From: Pelecanus crispus
Taxonomy: Eukaryota; Chordata; Aves; Pelecaniformes; Pelecanidae
Reading direction: 5' to 3'
Assembly (NCBI RefSeq): GCF_030463565.1
Contig: NC_134643.1
Span: forward strand, 121,871,809-121,935,808
Length of the DNA: 64,000 nucleotides
Below are positions 35,301-47,525 of this stretch, piece after piece; positions within the stretch are counted from its first letter, which is position 1; every line of letters begins with the position of its first letter. The notes under the pieces were generated by a model. It had not been told where the DNA came from and ran no database searches. It worked only from the letters and a program-made list of their open reading frames with translations. Position numbers and translations under genes: made by a program.

Positions 35301-38300
35301 GGGCCTCTGCTGATTGACTGCAATGGGACCTGAGCGTTTGTTTAGGTACATTGCTGAATCAGCCCAAATGAATCATACAGTCGTCATAATCCCTGGGATG
35401 GGATTATAGCTCCCTAACTCAGTTTTGCCCGGGTGTTGTTTTTTTATTATTATTTAATGTAAAACAGAGACCTGAATCTCTGCCCTTTCTTTCCTCTGTT
35501 ATGCGGCCTGCCCCTGAAGCATTGTGAGACCATGTTTGTCTCATGAAAATGAATCTAAATCCAGCTATAAAGTAATGGTCTTGCTTTCTATTAATAGTGT
35601 TGTGCAGCTCTCTCCATTCTGTATAAAAATAATAAAAAGCTCAATCGGCCCATGAACTAATAGGCTATTTAAAAACATGCACACACACAAAAGGTGACTG
35701 TAAAATTTAGCAATAGAAAAGCTTTTTATAGATTGTTAAAATATGTTATCCCAGTTTAAAAAAAAAAATCCTGATTGAAGGACTTTAAAAACAGTCAGGA
35801 AGTTTCTGTTTATCCCTCAAGAGTTCAAACTCCCCCTGAGACCTGAAGCAAATTTGATTAGCTTCAGTGAATTCCATGAACCGTATTAAAGCTGCTTTTA
35901 AAAGATGAAACCAAAGTAGCTCTGACAGCAAATTCTATAAATCCAAACTCTTCATTTCTGTCCCGATGGCTCTGAACATTTCAAAACTTTGAGCTTTTCA
36001 AAGTATCCCTGGACCATGAGCTTGCTTTTTTTAGGGGTTGTTTTTTTTTTTTTTTGACAGATGTCCCCTAATTCTCCCTTGAGGAGTTGGAGTTGGCCAG
36101 TAGCAGCCCATCGCTTTTTCCCGTAATAAATTTGGGAAAACCAGGTCAGAATATTGGCCCTCTCATGCTAATTTACCATCCTCTGAATTAAAGCTCAGTA
36201 AAACTTTTTTTAACAGAGGAAGAATAAAATAAGCTGACCCTCCACATTCTTATTTCTCAGTAGCCCAGCCAAAACTCAGCTTTCTGATAAGACTCTGACT
36301 GGGTCAACTCTAGTTTTAGGTTTAAAAGGAGCTGGAATAATTCCCCCTAATCTCTTTGGCTCTGGTGACAACACGTTCTGAACTTTTTCACAAAGAAACA
36401 CCTAATCAAGCATATTGGACCTGTTTCAAAGAACACAATGTTTTCTGTCCTTTCAGATGGAAGATTTATTTTATCTTGGTCAATATTTGTCTCTGGAGTT
36501 AATGACCCTTCTTTTTCACCTCAGTCTAAGTCAGTAGCCGGTTATGAATTCAGGGCTTGTGCCCTGCAGAACACCCAACCTTTTCAAGGCTTTAACTGGG
36601 ATGTTCACCACCACCACACTGACCCCAGGAAGGAGCATTGTTGAAACAGTGACCAAGTGTGCTACTGGCGCAGGAGCAGATTCATCCCGTCTTAACACTG
36701 AGCCCGTAACCGAGGCAGTCATTTCAGCAGCACCGGAGCCTCCATTCATGAAAGAGCAACTCCCCTTGCTCCCTCAAACAGCTCATACTCCCATTAGCAC
36801 TCGTCACCCAGATCAGGGATCAGTTCATCTTTTTTTCCTTTTATTAAGTAAAAAGAGTTCATCTGAATCAGGGATAACAGCAGTGGCAGGGTCTTAGGCA
36901 GGTTTAAACCAATTGTGAACCCATACTTCGGTGCTAGGAGTCCACTTGTTCCTTAAAGAAACCACTTAGTCCTGATGAAGTAGGCTGCATTTTGAACTAT
37001 TTTATGTTGATTACAGAAGTATTGCAGCTGAACAGCATGTGCTGTGAGGATCATAGGCACTTTTCAACAAGCTTTTCTTGGTATTTCTCTTGGCAGAGAA
37101 CGTTTTCAAGGCTAGGATTCCCTCCCTAAAAGCATCATCTTGAAGATCATGGATTGTTGTACTTTTTCACCCAAGATCAGGATTTGGCTATGCACTGAGC
37201 GGTAGTGGCTCAGTCTTGAGTACCATGCTGCTTACAGCACTGTGATTTTGTACAAGAAACCGTATGCCCTGCAAAAAGCTGAAACTGTGAAAACTATCAG
37301 TGCTCAGTATTCCCTTTTAAATACATGCATAGTGCTAGTCACCATCACACTTACTAGATTTTTTTCCCCCAACTTCTCCCCCAGCACGGTCCATGCACTG
37401 TTACAATAAACAGCTAGGAGGCTCTTAAGACTTTTAACTAATTGGCACTCAGATTGCTCTCTCTCAAGGGTTTAATTAAATTGAATTAATTAAATGAAAC
37501 ACCTTTCTTGGAGATCATAAATGATATTGCTGTGGTTTATGCTTGCTACGGTGCCAGTGACAGAATTACTGTGTTGTGTCCACAGATTCTGTTGTCATAG
37601 CCTTTTGGGTTGGGCTTGCTGCGTTTGTGACGTTTCTTTTCCTTATTTTACTCTATATGTCCCGCTCTGGATCAACTCCAGTAAAGTAAGTACAACCAGA
37701 GATATGTAAGTATAGATGAGTGTGGTAAAATAATCTGCATGAAACATTCATTCACTGCTTCAAGTGATCCAGCAATTACAACATTTATAATTGTACACAG
37801 AGATGACACTTCTTGTGTTATTATGTGGTTTGAGTGTCTCTCAACCCACGGCTGTTCACTGTTTGTATTAATCACCCGGATAAAAATAAATCCATAACTG
37901 ATGAGGTTTGCAGGTGACAGAAAGATGGGGGAACAGTAAACCACGAGGATAGGCAGAGCAGTCTGGACTGCTTGGTGTGTTGGCAAACGACAATGCATTT
38001 TACTTATGGCAGCTCTCCAGGTTGCATACTATGGAAGGAAGAGCATCTGTTTTACACACGGCATGGGAAAGTACCTCTTGTAAACCACACCTGAGAAGGA
38101 AGTAGGAATCATGGTGGTAAAGCAGGTGAACACATGCTCCCAAAGCAATTCTCTAAGCCTCAATCAAATTAAGAGCAAATTTCTTAGTGAGATCAGGAAG
38201 ATAATAGTATGTGCACCATTGCTTAGATCATCCCAAAAATGTTGTACTTATGTTAGAATGCACTCTTTAAAAGGGGTTTTAAAGACATTGGGAAGGAGTG

Positions 38301-41300
38301 GGGAAAAAACTGATTTGAGTTCCAGAAACACATCCTACAGTGACAGAAATCAAATCCATTCATTTCTCAAGGAGCAGTGGCTCAAAGATGTTCCTCGTGA
38401 ACTGTCTGCATCTTTTAGAACACTAGTGTCCAATTCAAGAGCCCCATGATAATGGTAAATCAAATGGTAAAGTTCCATACTAAAATGCAATGGCTGGAAG
38501 CTGATGCTACACAAACTCAGATGTTACCACATATTTTGTGTGAGGGTAATGAGTCACTGGAACAATTTAGAGTAGAATATTAAATGGGTTGTGATTAATT
38601 CATTTTTTACTTGATGACTGAACATCTGAAAAACATGCATTTGTATTCATCCAAAAATTACTGTGAGGAGCCTATGGTCTATCATTCTCTGGCCTGTTAT
38701 GCAGAAGGTTAGGCAAGCTTCTTTCTTGCCTAAAATAAGTGTATGACTCAGTCCCTCAACACTTTTAAGTTCTTGTAGGTTAAATTAACTCAGTGAAATT
38801 ATTGATTTATAATTGGCTGAAGATCTGGACACATTTTCCTTTTTTTATTTTGTTTTGCAAATCCTGGCAGGAGCATGACAATACCTTCCTTCCCAAAGAT
38901 GGCCTATATGCGAACTTCTGTCTTTCAGCATAGTAAGCCCCCGGTAAAACTACAAATACACTTAGAGAGAGTATTAATCAGTTGGAAGTGTGTTTGTGAA
39001 ATGACTTGAAACAGCTGCCAGCCATGGATGTGTAGCATTCACAGTACCAGTCAGCTTAGGAGTGAGACAACATGGTCAAACTGGGTTTTCTGTTGGGGCA
39101 GAATCTCCTGGAATTAGCCTCAGGCCATTTCATTAGAGGTTAAAGTTTACAGGTGTGATTCTGTCACTCTCACCTGAGTACCTTAATTTAAATTTCAGTA
39201 GAGTACTATTCAGCATTACAGAGACAGTGTTGGGTCTGAGCTAGCGAGTTGCCCAGTAAAGCATAGTGGCATCTTCAGGCTCAGAGCGTGTGCAGCATGT
39301 CTAGCTCTGCAGAGAGATCCCAGCACCGCATGTCGTGTCGTCCCGGCTGTTTTTACAGCTGGGCTTGACAAAACAGGGAGATAGCCTCTGCTGTCAGGCA
39401 GATGGAATAGCTAATCTATTCTAGTAGGGTGTTTCCACCTGAAACCTGCATGACTGAAAAGAGGGGCTGCATAAATACCTCACTGTTGGCTGGCGTGTCC
39501 CCAGTCTCCTGAAAGATTGCAGACCCTGTCCTGTGAAGGTAGCTGAGGTGGGTGTGCCTGATGGAGACGCAGCGCCCACTGACGTGCAGCACCCACGTGT
39601 TGAATGGGAATGTACTTCTAACGCTGCCTGTGATTTTGAACTTTGTCTAAGGACAGGTTTCTGTTTGCAGCTTTCTACATGTGGTTTACTTTGTTTGCTG
39701 CTACTTTTTCTGGCAAACACATTTTATGCAAACAAGGATGCATTTGCCCACTGCTCCTCCTAATCTGATCAGGACACAGAAAATTCAGCTCAGCAGATTA
39801 GGCAGAGGTTCAAGATTAGGTCACAAACAAGCAGAGGGAAAAGAGTGTAATATGGCAGTAAAAAGGAGCACTAATATTCTAATTTATTGGCACCCTAAGG
39901 CCCCTGGCGTGCTCACAAAAGGTAACAACAACAATAAAAAAGGCAACTTGCCCAAATAAACCACAAAGCAGGAGGCAAGCTAACAATGCAAGAAACACAT
40001 GGAAATGGACATAAAATTACCGGGTAGCAGAGGCATGCTCCTGTTAATTTACTGTTCCTAAAAAACTGGCAGGAGAAGTCTATACACTTGAAAATCTCAG
40101 AGTGTTCGGAAGACTTAAACAAAAGTATTATTTTTTAAAAATTTTTCAGTTTTGCATCATGTTACTGTGTGAAATACCTGGCTTAAAAATATCCACATGT
40201 ATCCCTAATATGTTCAATTTTGCCCATTGAAAGAGCTATTGTGAACAAGGCAAGTCTAGGAATATTTTGTGGAGAGCCCAGAATCATTAACGGAAAGCAG
40301 TATTGGATGAGATTTGCTTAGGCTTTGAAATCATCCTGTCTTACTGTTTTTCTAGGCTTGAAACAGACTGTAAGAAACCGATTTTAGGACTGAAGTGACT
40401 GACTATTCAACACCCCTTCCCCCCAGACTTGCCCTTTTTGATTGAGCTCCATTTGTTTTTTAACCCCCATGCCAATTACACTTCTCCCAGTTCCAGCAAT
40501 AAAACAAAGTGGGGTCCCTCTGCGCAGTTCTTCCCATTAACTTCCGCCATCCTCCCCTGTCATCTTCGTAGGTAATCCACCCGTTACCCTTGGCATGACA
40601 ATCACCTAATTTCTATATTGACATCTCCTCTCTCTTTTCCCGTGATAATTCTGATACATTCACCCAACAAATGTACATACACGTCACTGGTCAAGGCTGG
40701 AGAACTTTTACCTTCACTGTTTCTGTGCTCATCCATCTCCCTGTCAAGCCCAGGGGCATATAGGGCAGCATGTACTCTTCCAGCTTGCTCAACCGCCTGG
40801 TGAAACAAGCCTGCTTTCAAGCCGGGCAGTTCCTAAGAGCGTAACTTCTTGCTTCAGTCGACTGTCGGGCAAACCCCCACCGCCGCATGTCAGCTGTCTT
40901 TATTGTCAGCTGCGTCTCTGTGGGGTCCCTGAAGGTTACATTTTGCCCTTGCATAAGTAAGTACACCACTGTGTACTTACTACCAAGGTCTTACTATTTT
41001 GGCAAGGGCATGACATCTACCACAGTACAGTCTGATGATTTTTACCTGCGTATCCACACAGAAAAGAAGTCAGTGGCAAAGTGTCTTCTGAAAGGCATAT
41101 GCAACAACTAGATCTACTTACGCCACAGCGTAATCCTTAGACACTGAGAGGTCCTGGACCTGACTCCATGATCTGATTGCATCACACTCTTCTCTGCAAT
41201 ACAAAGTAATCTGGTGCCAAGTCAGATGAGTGAGTTCGGGAGAGGGGGGAGGGTTGATGCTTGCAAGAGAGCTGCAGCAAGGAATCCACATCCCAGTCCC

Positions 41301-44300
41301 TTTTGTCACCATTACGCTATCCCTACAGAAATAAATAAAGAAAAAAGGTTTGTGGCACAGGACCAATCCTTTCAAACTCATTGGCACGCCAAGGCAGCTG
41401 ATTACCACACTGCTGTAATCAAGAGCCAGTATTAACATTCGCTTCAACTATGTTTCTTACCATCCAAAATGATACAGAAAAATAAGGGTTAGTGGCTGGA
41501 GACAGTTCCTGACCAAGGCTGGGACTTCATGCAGTGGGAGGGGGGCAGGGACAGTTCCTTCCTGGACCTCTCAAGAGGACACCCTGGTTTCCCATGCATT
41601 TCACTAGGCTGGGCATTCCTGACAGCCATGACTGAGACCGCTGTGGACATCCAAAATCTTTTGGCTATCACTTTCCTACCAGACAGTGTAATGTAGGAAA
41701 AGAAAAAAAAAAAAAAAAACAGAGTTGGAAGATCTGCATGTCTCATCCCTTGTCCACATTTCTTGCTGTCATAGCAGCCTCGGAGAGGCTCAGTCAAGGG
41801 ATTCTGGACTCCTTGGCAGCATGAGCCTTGCTTGCTTCAGACAGATTTCTTGCAGTAAGAAACCCAATTCAGTGTTTAGATATTTTTTTCCCCTGACTAC
41901 CACCAACTTTTACCCAACATTCCTGGGGCATACGGTAACATAGTTTGAGGGTACCGCTTGCCAAACAGAGATGTGGGAGTTGGCTTGAAAACACTTGTTC
42001 TACAGCCAGCTTGCTTCTCAGTTTGCAGGTGAGAGTTTCCTTTATGGACAGACAGATAACCACTGATTTGGTGGACAGACTGTACAATGTCCGTGTGCTT
42101 TTTCAATTTTTTTGCTCCATCCAGATCAATTGCAACAGCTGCTTCATTCCTGGAACTGGGGAACTAATTTGTATATTTGACAGCTCAGGGGTTTCAGTCC
42201 CTAGGACAGAAAAAAAACATCTATAGCAATATCCTAGATCTCACATGAGGGCAGATAGTTTTCAGAGGGTTTTGGTGGTTTTTTTTTTTTTTGCTTACCT
42301 TCAAGATTGTAATATTCATTAATGAACAATATAACCACCATATATTACAGTAACAAAAAAGTACCTATCCCTGTACACAATGGCAGTGAATCTGACACTC
42401 AAGGCACCATATTCCTCCAGATGACAGTAAGACGTGTCATAGCTTTACTTGGGCATGCTACCTTGTCTTTGGGGAGAGGAAGTCCTTTTTAATACTATAG
42501 TAAGAAGATCCTCATGAGCGGTACTTCTCTGGCTAAGCAGACCACATTCCTGTTTTCTGCTTTCTTAAGGCAGCTGCTCCTGTTCTCTACTTTCTTCAGC
42601 CCTCTCTTTCCTATCACAGTAGACTGTCTCCTGGAATCAAGGTAATTTGTCTGTCTATAAACTCACTTAAGATGTACTCAGCTGCAATCTCTACCTACTG
42701 GCTCTCACTAGTGGTAATCACATATTCTCACACCCAGGTATCTTGAACTTCCTAGCCAAGATTGGCTAAGAGCTCAGAAAGAACCCGGTTTCTCAGTGGT
42801 ACTTAAATCTCATGGTCGGGACTCTCACAAGACCAGTATTGGAGGTCCGCATGACTTGTCTGCATAGATTGCAGCATCATTCCTTGTGTCAGAAGAAACT
42901 GAGACAGCCAAGTCTTTACAGTTGGCTTCCCATATGCAGTGTTCCTGGGGATCTATCCCAGTTTCTCCCCAGTACAGTTTCTGAATTTAATCTCAAACAG
43001 CAGATAATAAATCTTGCTATTCTCAAGCCTCTAGTTTCAAGGGATAAAACTGTCTTTCACACCTCCATCATTAGGAGCACTTTCTCTTTTTATGTTGACA
43101 GAACCGGCTCCCTTTGGTGTGAGCAGCTGTCAGACCCACAGGAGCAGAGGCTGTAAAAATGGTTAGCTACGAACTGTCAAAGCCTGTTGCAAGACTTCAG
43201 TCACCAGAGCTCAAATTACAGTGTCTTCACAGGAAAGCGTTCTCACTCCTGTCATCTAAAGAAACGTGCTCCATACCTTTTAGCAGGTACCATGCCACCG
43301 GAGGGAGGCCTGGCATTGGTATCACACTTGGTAGGGTCGTGCTGAGGTTGTTCAGAGATAACTGATCTCAGAGTGAAAACTAACGGGCTGGGGTTTTGTT
43401 TAGCACCAGCCGCTGCGTGAATGCGTGTGTGAACTCAAAGCCAGGAATAGAGGTTGCTTACCAGTAGTTGTCCCTCCAGAAATCCCGTGCACTGAGACTG
43501 CCGATGAGAGGACACCATTTGCTGGATGTGAGGTCAGAATGTGCCTTCTGACTCCGCCGCTCAGACATTCTCCAAGTCTGGTGCCACCAGGCAAACATCC
43601 ACTCAGGTGGGCTGTGCAGTGGACTGCACTGCTCAGGTGCGGGGAAGCAGGCTGGCTGTGTTAGCCTGAAGGTACTCGCCGTTGCTTTCTGAAGTTCCTC
43701 CTACTTCTTGCCCTTTCTCCTACAAACTCAAATGATGGGGCTTTTTGTTTTCAAGCTGTTAAACAGTTTTAAATGACACAAAAAGGCTTCCATCTGATAG
43801 CAACCAGACAGACATTTACAAGTGATAATCAAAAGAGTGAAATAACTCTTAAGCCATGCATTCAAATAGTGTCTATGAACAACCGTATTATCAAATCCAA
43901 CATTATCTCCTCAGAGGGTGCAGCATGCCCAGTCCAGGGAGTCCTGAGATTATGTCAGCTCACTCTCAAGGGACATAAACCAAACCACAGGCAGCTCGTG
44001 CACTGGAGGAGATTTGAGAGTGCTGCCCACTGAGGGCAGGGATGCAGGCTCCTGAAGTCTCTGCCCAGGTGCTATAACTCTGCAGAGGAGAACAAGTTCT
44101 TATATTTGTTAAGTTGGTCAGTATTTCTCATTTCTCTGCCTAGTTAAATCACAGTGCCTTGGCATTGCATCTTGGCTTAACCGATAAACTTCTTCAATAA
44201 AATTAGGGCTAAACATGTATTTGCATTAAAAAAAAATTATAGTTGTTCATTAATGAAGAATGCCAAAAAGTGATCACTGTGGAAAGACAGTCTGATAAAT

Positions 44301-46805
44301 ATATGAAATTTTGGAATCACAGTATCACCTACTCCAGGCTTTCAAAGATCATGTCTGTCCCCAGAAATCCAAAACTATGAAATATTAGTGCTACTTTTTT
44401 TCCTCAATATCTCAAGCTTTTCTGTGTGCCACGATTCACTGTCTTTAAGGAGAATAGTTTCTGAAAAATCTCCAGTTCTCAATGAAAAATATTATTGGCT
44501 TTAAATTTTATTGGCTTTAAATTTAATATATTCATAGTTTTTTGAATAGGTCCATCTTAACTAGCTGTTCAGTCTGGGCTATATGACTGTTTGCTCCTCC
44601 TTGTGTCACTGTATTTTTATCTGCATCTTTCATTCAGAGTGACTTTACATTTACTTCCAGATCACCGACAAAAATGCTGAACAGGATCGGGTCCTTATGG
44701 AGCCCTGCTAGAAACAGCCACAGTCAGAGATCATTCTTCAGTTACTCTTTGAGAAGCCAAATTCACATAACCCCTGTTTAATGGGGCTTGTGTATAGCTC
44801 TTTTTAAAGAAGGCAGTATGGAATACCACGCCAAATGCCTTTCTGCAGTTTAAATACATGCAGCTACCTTTATTCTCCGAATTGTGTTCCCCTCAAAAGA
44901 TGACATCAGACATTTTTCACCATACCTGTCTTTCTATAAAACCACCCTGTCTGGAATTAGTTTTTCTGTCCTTTGAAATACTTTTTCAGTTGTATCTTAT
45001 CTTAGCTTTAATTCCATGGTTTTGCCTGGGGCTGAGGTCAATTGTGCTGCCTTATAGTGACTTGGCTTGACCAGTTTGCTCTCTTTGAGTACTGGGACAC
45101 TAGGGCTCTTCCAGCCTCCTCAAACTTCCCTGCTGTTCCAGGGATGGTTAACCATTAACAAGAGCCGGCCAGAGTTCTCCTCAGACAGTCTCCAGGTCTC
45201 TGGGATGCAAGTTCGCCAGCTGATTTTAAAATATGGATAGCTAGCTGATGATATTTAGCTACTTAATGGACTGGAAAGAAAACATCCTGTTTTGGTAAGA
45301 GTGTTTTTGTCTTGCTTCTGTCAAACAGAGAGAAGAGAGATGCCTGAATATGCCTGCATCATAGCAAAGAAAACCCCAAATCTGCCTGCCTGTGGTGGGC
45401 CTGTTGCTGAGACTTTTGGGGGTTGTTTCAGTTTTTCTGAATTACCATTAAGCAAAATCCCTGCTGTGTTAGTCTTGTCAGGCACAGATATTTTAAGCTT
45501 TCATTACCAATTAATCAATATAAATTTGAAGTTATAAAATGTATATTTCCCTTGCTCCAAAGTATTAAAAATAATTATTTTCCTTTCCATTTACTTCATC
45601 TTTTTTAGATTTTGGTTGTTACATTTGTCTAGCCACTGAAACACTGGCTTTTAGTCAAAGATGTATTTTTTCTTGTCTCTGAGGCCATGGCTCCAGGACA
45701 TTAATAAGACTTTTCAAACATTTTCCATTTTCATTCTTGCTTTTGGGTTACATATTTCTTCTCGATTTAATGTTCCTCCCCACCTTTGAAGCCCTAAGGA
45801 TATAGCAGTAGTTGGGATCTTGTGTTCAGCCATATTGAATGGAACTTACTGCTTCTAGGCCAGGACTCATCTGCTATTTATTTTTTAAGGGTGAAGTTTG
45901 GGAAGCTGCTGGGAAGGGGGCTCAGGGAGGAGGACGCAGGGTGCGCTCTGCTGTTCTCATATCATCGTCCCCTCCACCCCAGCACTAACTTGTTTTTCTG
46001 GCAGAACCATACATCTTTGTATTGTTGTTATATGCAGACTGGAAATTTCCTGCCACCCTAGTCCTACCCACTCCTTTTTAGGTCTGCCCCATTTTCTTGC
46101 TCAGATCCCCACCAGCCCTTAGAGCTGTCTTGTCTTTTCCCATCCCAGGTGTCAGGGAATCTCTCCCAAATACCACACATCCCTCTTGTTCTTGTCCCCA
46201 GCGACACCCATTCACAGTCACACAAAGCTCTTATCCCTCTTCTCTTTCCCAGGAGCAGCCGTGACAGTTCCCTTCACCCTCGGTACAGAGCAAGTCATAG
46301 CAAAGTTTCTAGTTTCTACTTTAAAAATCCAGCTAAAGAACCAGGCTTAAGGGCTGGACTGAAGGCCCCATCTTGAGGGGGAAAGGGGGAGTCACCATAT
46401 ACCAGCCACAGCTCACACTTTTGCTGTTGGTTATACTCCATTTCCAGGTAAGGACATGATTCTCGTGGTGGATAAAGAGGACTGAAGTCCAAAAGCATCT
46501 CTCATGCTGGATTCAATGTCTTTTGTGTTAGAAGAACCATCTTCTATATTTTTTAAAACTTTGATAATGTACTGCTGTATGAAACTGCTGCTATCTGTCT
46601 TCCAAAGAGATGTCCCTGATAACTGTACATTTTTTTTCCCTCCACACATTACAGACAAGTGATCGTAGGGAACCAGATAGAAGAAAGCACTTCCAATGGT
46701 GAACAGCCCCACTGTGATGATCTCAGTAGCCCATATTCAGATGTGGTTGCTTCTCAAACACCTACCTCCCTTTCAGATGAAACTGGCATTCATGGAAGGA
46801 TCTGA
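32260..46805 (+). CDS. MRAP: MRAP, melanocortin-2 receptor accessory protein (3 coding exons proposed, 118 aa)
   Basis: MRAP is a small single-pass protein that forms antiparallel homodimers and is needed for surface delivery and ACTH signalling of MC2R. Proposed exons: 32260-32365, 37586-37685, 46655-46805, all GT-AG with compatible phase. The N-terminus [12 protein letters not shown] has glycosylation sequons at Asn3 and Asn6. The conserved juxtamembrane stretch [15 protein letters not shown] includes the segment corresponding to human LDYLDLIPVD. The transmembrane helix (about 37-60) contains [12 protein letters not shown] and ends [10 protein letters not shown]. The start has a good context (G at -3 and +4). 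The C-terminal tail from exon 3 ([19 protein letters not shown]... to HGRI) has no similarity I can recall to mammalian MRAP tails, which are longer (human alpha form 172 aa). Exons 1 and 2 are secure; exon 3 rests on acceptor, phase and composition. Confidence 0.88.
32366..37585 (+). other. MRAP: MRAP intron 1
   Basis: 5.2 kb, AT-rich, no gene found inside. Contains a 19-C tract at 34093-34111, and a T-rich stretch near 36.0 kb. No recognisable recent transposon. Confidence 0.7.
34093..34111. repeat. Poly-C tract
   Basis: Nineteen consecutive C within MRAP intron 1. Confidence 0.9.
37586..37685 (+). CDS. MRAP: MRAP coding exon 2 (transmembrane helix)
   Basis: Reads [14 protein letters not shown] through [13 protein letters not shown], near-identical to the human transmembrane region. 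Acceptor GTGTCCACAG, donor GTAAA|GTAAGT. Confidence 0.93.
37835..38760 (+). mobile_element. Ancient, highly decayed CR1-type LINE fragment
   Basis: Within MRAP intron 2, sense to the gene. Remnants of the reverse transcriptase are readable in shifting frames: a match to the segment before motif C (FTVCINHPD, compare FNIFINDLD), and FAGDRKMGE for the FADDTKLGG region. Downstream comes the conserved CR1 ending (GAGTCACTGGAACAATTT, later TCTCTGGCCTGTTATGCAG). Frameshifts and stops are frequent. It is much more diverged than the other CR1 copies here and probably predates birds. Confidence 0.7.
38761..44639 (+). other. MRAP: MRAP intron 2, middle part
   Basis: About 5.9 kb of intron. I see no exon and no recognisable mobile element; scattered A/T homopolymers only. 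Confidence 0.5.
44640..45190. repeat. Degraded ancient interspersed repeat
   Basis: The text (ATCACCGACAAAAATGCTGA, then a GGGTCC...GGAGCCCTGCTAG segment and CGCCAAATGCCTTTCTGCAG) resembles a dispersed amniote repeat I have met in many reptile and bird sequences, probably LINE-derived. Orientation and exact family are not certain. Confidence 0.35.
46655..46805 (+). CDS. MRAP: Probable MRAP terminal exon
   Basis: An excellent acceptor (T-rich run, CCCTCCACACATTACAG) opens 49 codons in the phase left by exon 2, rich in Ser, Asp and Glu ([14 protein letters not shown]), ending TGA at 46803-46805. A poly(A) signal follows at 47520. The 9-kb intron could hide a further small exon. Confidence 0.6.
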
Positions 46806-47519
46806 GCCTGAGTTAAAACTGGAACAGGTTAAACAAAACCAGCAGTACAGTTCTCCTGACTGCAGAGAAAAGCTCAGTGCTGTGACTGCCTATTAAACAC
46901 TGAAACCACAAACCTGAATTAGTTCAGGAGAAAAAGAAAAATGTCTTTCAACAAAGGACAAACCTGCAAAATCCTGGATGCATAAGGGGAAGTCCTAATG
47001 GCCGTATTTGAGCAACGTTGCTAGAGTTGCCTGATCAACATTTTAGATCCTGGTGATGATGACTGTAACATTCCTCTCTCTTCTTTAAGTAAGGATTCAG
47101 ACTTAAACTCCTCTCTCAGTTACGCGGTGCAAAGGGGGTGCTGCCAGCTGAGTGGTTCTCATTAAGACCCATTTGGCTGAGAGCAGATTTACTCCTCCAG
47201 CCGAAAGTCTACACCAGTTACATCCCGCGTCCCGTAAAGACTTCTGCCTTGCTCACCTGAATGCGCCCTGAGTCCTGTTATCCTCGGGGGTGTCTCTGCA
47301 GCATCAGTTTTCACTGGGTTGTCTTGCTGTGAAAGCAAGCAGCATCCCGCTGACCTTACTGAACAGGCAGCATAACCGATACTGTTCATGTATCACAAGA
47401 GCCACAAGCCATCTACTTCTGGCTCTGTCCTCAGGTCACACTCATCAGCTGCATCTTAGTGACACCTCCACTTGGTCATCTGCTTAAAAATAAGCAGCAA
47501 TGTCAAGTGCAACATCAAC

Positions 47520-47525
47520 AATAAA
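47520..47525 (+). terminator. MRAP: Poly(A) signal, probable 3' end of MRAP
   Basis: AATAAA about 715 nt after the proposed MRAP stop codon, on the same strand. Prediction only. Confidence 0.4.

Noticed and set aside
36544-36897. Plus-strand ORF of 117 codons in MRAP intron 1
   Set aside because: No flanking splice sites in a phase compatible with MRAP and no recognisable domain.
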